Made by a program: the position numbers and the translations under genes. From the NCBI GenBank assembly GCA_018697195.1, contig CM031864.1:12200745-12264744 (forward strand): a stretch of 64,000 nt of DNA, in the 5' to 3' direction. Shown piece after piece: positions 61,041 through 64,000 of this stretch; positions within the stretch are counted from its first letter, which is position 1; the number at the start of each line of letters is the position of its first letter. The notes under the pieces are model-generated. The model was not told the DNA's origin. It worked only from the letters and a program-made list of their open reading frames with translations, and did not search any database. The DNA is from Certhia americana (Eukaryota; Chordata; Aves; Passeriformes; Certhiidae).

Positions 61041-64000
61041 CTGGAAAAAAAGAAAAAACAGAAAAAAATTGTAGTTAGTTCTCACAATTAGCAGTGAACT
61101 GTGTTTATCAAGTACAAAAAAAGAATCCTTGCAGTAGAACAAAATACCAATAAGCTGTATTTCTTCCTGAAGCAGAAGGATCTTTGTGATGTGATGGGGA
61201 GGCTAATGGGAGGCAAGTTGCCACTCAAGCAGGGTGGGTAAGCACCACAAAAGAGCCACTGGAACTGTGCCTGAGACACCACTTTGCCTGTGTGTATTGG
61301 AATTGTGGAACATGTTCCAGCTCATTTGTTTGGACAGATTTTCTTATATTTGGTCTCATGTTAATACAAGAGAAGAATTCTGTGAGTATGAAGAACAGCT
61401 CCTACAAGTGAAAATGTGAAAGAGAAGAGAGCGTTGGTTTTCCACTACCTGTTTTCTACAGCTGCTTTTGTACTCAGAATTATGTGAATAAACAGATATC
61501 TGACCATATAACAAGCAAAGACTCATCATTACAGCAATACCATAAAACAAAATAGGATTGTTTTCAATGTCAGTCACATTTCCCAGGGGCCTCATTGAGT
61601 CTAACTGCCTTTCCCTAATGTAGAAATATATTCTGCAATTCCAACTTCTGTCCCTCTTCAACAAATTTTTCATCTTCAGTAAAAAGTCATGCAGTGCAAT
61701 TGGAGGCCTTTTCTGTCTCACACATAGCAGCTAGACAAGATAAAACTCACCAGGTTTCTTCCTCCCCTTATTAAACCAAAAATTCAGATACTCCAGAGTC
61801 AGAGAATGGAAAATGGATTGTAGAAGATAAGAGCTGCCATGTACCCCAAGATCTGTCTTGGGCTAAAAAAAAAGGTGACTATATGAATGCAAAATTTTAT
61901 TTAAGACTGTCATGACAAAAGTACCAGAATTACAGTATTTACAAGTATAACTCAGTCCCTCAGGCCTGTGTCTTGCTTTTGCCCTCAGCAGGTATGCTTT
62001 ACAGATCTTTTAGGCAGATGGGGATGATTTACTATTACGATAATAAATACTGAAGTGCTTGCTGAGATTTTTGTTCCTGCCTTGCTGAAAGATTTGCACC
62101 ATTTTGTCCTTGTGCTGAATAAGACACAAGGGGCACAGACCATTTTAGTTTTGTTGCATTTAAGTCAAATTTAAAATTCTCTTTCTGCCAAGTGAATAAC
62201 TGTTACAAAAGACGTTGCTGCTTTAATTTCAGCATCAATCTGCACAGAGAAGCTTGTTGTTCTCTGCTAAATGTATCAGGGAGGCTGGTGAACTTTAGAT
62301 GCAAGAAGGAAATAGTTTGCAGGGTCTGTTTTTTCAAAACAGCTTTCCTTTCAACACAAAAACAATATTTGTTGACTACTCAGCTCCCATTTTATAAACT
62401 ACACATTCCTAGCTTTAGGATTTTCTGTAAGGACTGTGCATGCAATTAAAAAGTAGAACAAATAGTCACATCACCTGAGACACCTGAAGAACTTGGTGGT
62501 CTGAAATATTAATGATTGTACTCTGATACAGGAATCACAAGACCAGCATTATAATTTACATCAACCACAACAAAACCAAAGATGTGAGCAGAGCGGGTGT
62601 CTCTGTATGCAAACCACTGAATTCCCTGAGCAGCACTCGTCAGCTGCAGCTTGTGCTGTTGGTGATCTGCCACCTCGCTGATATTCACAACTGCACATCT
62701 CCACATAAACATCTCTGAAAATCAACTCTGCCTGTTCAAAAGGCTGCCAGCACACCTCGCTTCTGAGAGTAACAGCACATGACATTTCTCCACACAAAGG
62801 GACTTTCTTGTTTAAATCTTCCTAATTAACCCGTACCTTCGTATGCATATTGCAGTGCCTGTTCCATCAATCTCTTTGTACTATCAATCTTTCCCTTCTT
62901 GGATCTCAGACAAGTATCTTACCGCAAAGTGGCACCTGACCCTTCAAGACAAATGACTTCAATTTGCAGCCAATGACATTAAAAGCCTCTCTTTCCTATT
63001 TTGTATAGAACATGTAATTTAATTTCTTTAAAGAATTTATATGAATAAATATTTATAAGGTGATCTATGAGTATGGTTTTACATTTTGTCATGTCTTGTA
63101 CTGAAGTCTCCATGGAATTGTGCAAGGGAAGAGGCCAGTGCAGCAGTGGCTCCGCACTGGGAAATCAAGGACATATATATAGTCAGTTTAAAGTCATGGG
63201 ATTCAATGTTAAAATGTAAAGGCTTAAAACCATAAAGGCATGACAAAAATTATATGAGGCTGTACAAGAGCTACATACTCAGTGATCTTAAAAGTAAACT
63301 ATCCTAGTAAGAAAGATTTGCAGACCCAGAAACTGAAATCTGCACATAAATATTAAGCCACAATAAAAGGGCAAGAATATGCAACTCTGTTGAATAACTA
63401 AGTCAGTATCTGTAAATGGTTAATTGAGCATAAAATCATTCTGAAATAGGTCAGTATTTTCCATGAGGACATCAAAACCTTATGAATATCTAAAATGGGA
63501 TTACACAGATTCACATTTAAACCTACAATGTATACCTACCTGCAAGAGCTGAAACACCTAATTTCTTTTAAATTAACTTGCCCATAGATTCCCAAGAGTT
63601 CACCAATAAATTAAAAATATAATTAGTTGTCGAACTAGCAACTTCACGTTTCTAAAATCCTAACAAATACAACACATAAAGCAATAACACACAGTAACAA
63701 AACTCTGCCTAGGTGAGCACATCAGCTCAGAAGCAAAGAGTGCTGGAGTTCCTTTACAAAAAGCTGCTTTTGGCACCGGTGCACGGCCCCATCTGCACGG
63801 GACATGGAGCCACTGCTCCCATGACCAGCTGCCAGCAAGCTGTGCTTGTCACACGGGCTGGAAGGGCACTTCCAGCTGTGCCCCTGCCAGCACAGAGCCA
63901 ACAGCTCCTTCCCCGGGCAGCGCCGGGGCACCCGGAGTGCTGCCAGGGCACAGGGTGGAGACTGTCACCGCCCCGACTGTCACAGCCACCGCCCCGACAG
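61041..64000 (-). other. PIGK: PIGK last intron (partial)
   Basis: The intron is bounded by the acceptor at 61041-61043 (CTG on the + strand). I looked for the penultimate exon, which in mammals ends just before the KPK segment and includes an acidic DQMDEKLMEPLKY-like stretch, and did not find it, so the intron runs past 64000. It is AT-rich up to about 63.7 kb. It carries a 121-codon frame with a hydrophobic segment (61356-61721, - strand) and ends in a GC-rich patch. Confidence 0.85.
63760..64000. other. GC-rich patch with a short tandem motif at the window edge
   Basis: The last 240 bp switch abruptly to GC-rich sequence. At the end CACCGCCCCGAC occurs twice (63967-63978 and 63987-63998), with GACTGTCAC also twice (63959-63967 and 63976-63984), consistent with a tandem repeat of about 17-20 bp that continues beyond the window. 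Short frames on the - strand are products of composition. It could be a minisatellite, a repeat element or the edge of a CpG-rich region. Confidence 0.55.

Noticed and set aside
61050..64000. Penultimate PIGK exon
   Set aside because: I looked on the - strand for the acidic DEKLMEPLKY-type segment and a matching donor and found none; it must lie beyond the window.
1..64000. CRISPR arrays, operons, riboswitches, tRNA or rRNA genes
   Set aside because: No regularly spaced repeats, prokaryotic signals or intact cloverleaf were seen. Interrupted exons with GT-AG introns and CR1/LTR elements show an animal nuclear genome.

Overview
This is a vertebrate nuclear window that is almost entirely non-coding. 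It looks avian, most likely a songbird. The evidence is short 3'-end fragments of CR1 LINEs, a roughly 1.2-kb endogenous-retrovirus LTR of a kind I associate with songbird genomes, and AT-rich introns with T/G-rich low-complexity runs. The class-level call is good; the order-level call rests on the LTR type remembered by eye.

Two protein-coding genes can be supported and they converge tail to tail. (1) ST6GALNAC5 (alpha-N-acetylgalactosaminide alpha-2,6-sialyltransferase 5, ST6GalNAc V) is on the + strand. Its last three coding exons are present: 36874-37283, 42393-42500 and 49281-49512. They join in frame to 249 codons plus a stop and carry all the GT29 sialylmotifs (L, S, III and VS). The exons for the cytoplasmic tail, signal anchor and stem lie upstream of the window. 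(2) PIGK (the GPI8 catalytic subunit of GPI transamidase) is on the - strand. Only its terminal coding exon is present (60924-61040), carrying the C-terminal membrane helix; the rest lies beyond position 64000. The ST6GALNAC5-PIGK order and orientation match what is known for human chromosome 1p31.

Layout: 1-36873 is the 3' part of a large ST6GALNAC5 intron, holding a solo-type LTR (276-1446), three CR1 tails, a compound microsatellite (4263-4386), a minisatellite-like patch near 5.1-5.3 kb, several GC-rich islands (11.2-11.7 and 26.0-26.7 kb) and AT-rich segments that could be conserved non-coding elements. From 36874 to 49512 are the exons and the two last introns (5.1 and 6.8 kb), with a small duplication at 46161-46379. 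From 49513 to about 60.4 kb are the ST6GALNAC5 3' UTR and the inter-genic space. From about 60.4 kb to the end are the PIGK 3' UTR, last exon and last intron.

The two enzymes act in different pathways: a Golgi sialyltransferase making alpha-series gangliosides, and an ER enzyme attaching GPI anchors. They share a neighbourhood, not a function. I found no operon, CRISPR array, tRNA gene, rRNA gene or convincing new biological system. The findings below are modest: an unusually long anonymous reading frame, an exon-like membrane-segment frame, inverted repeats and repeat structures.
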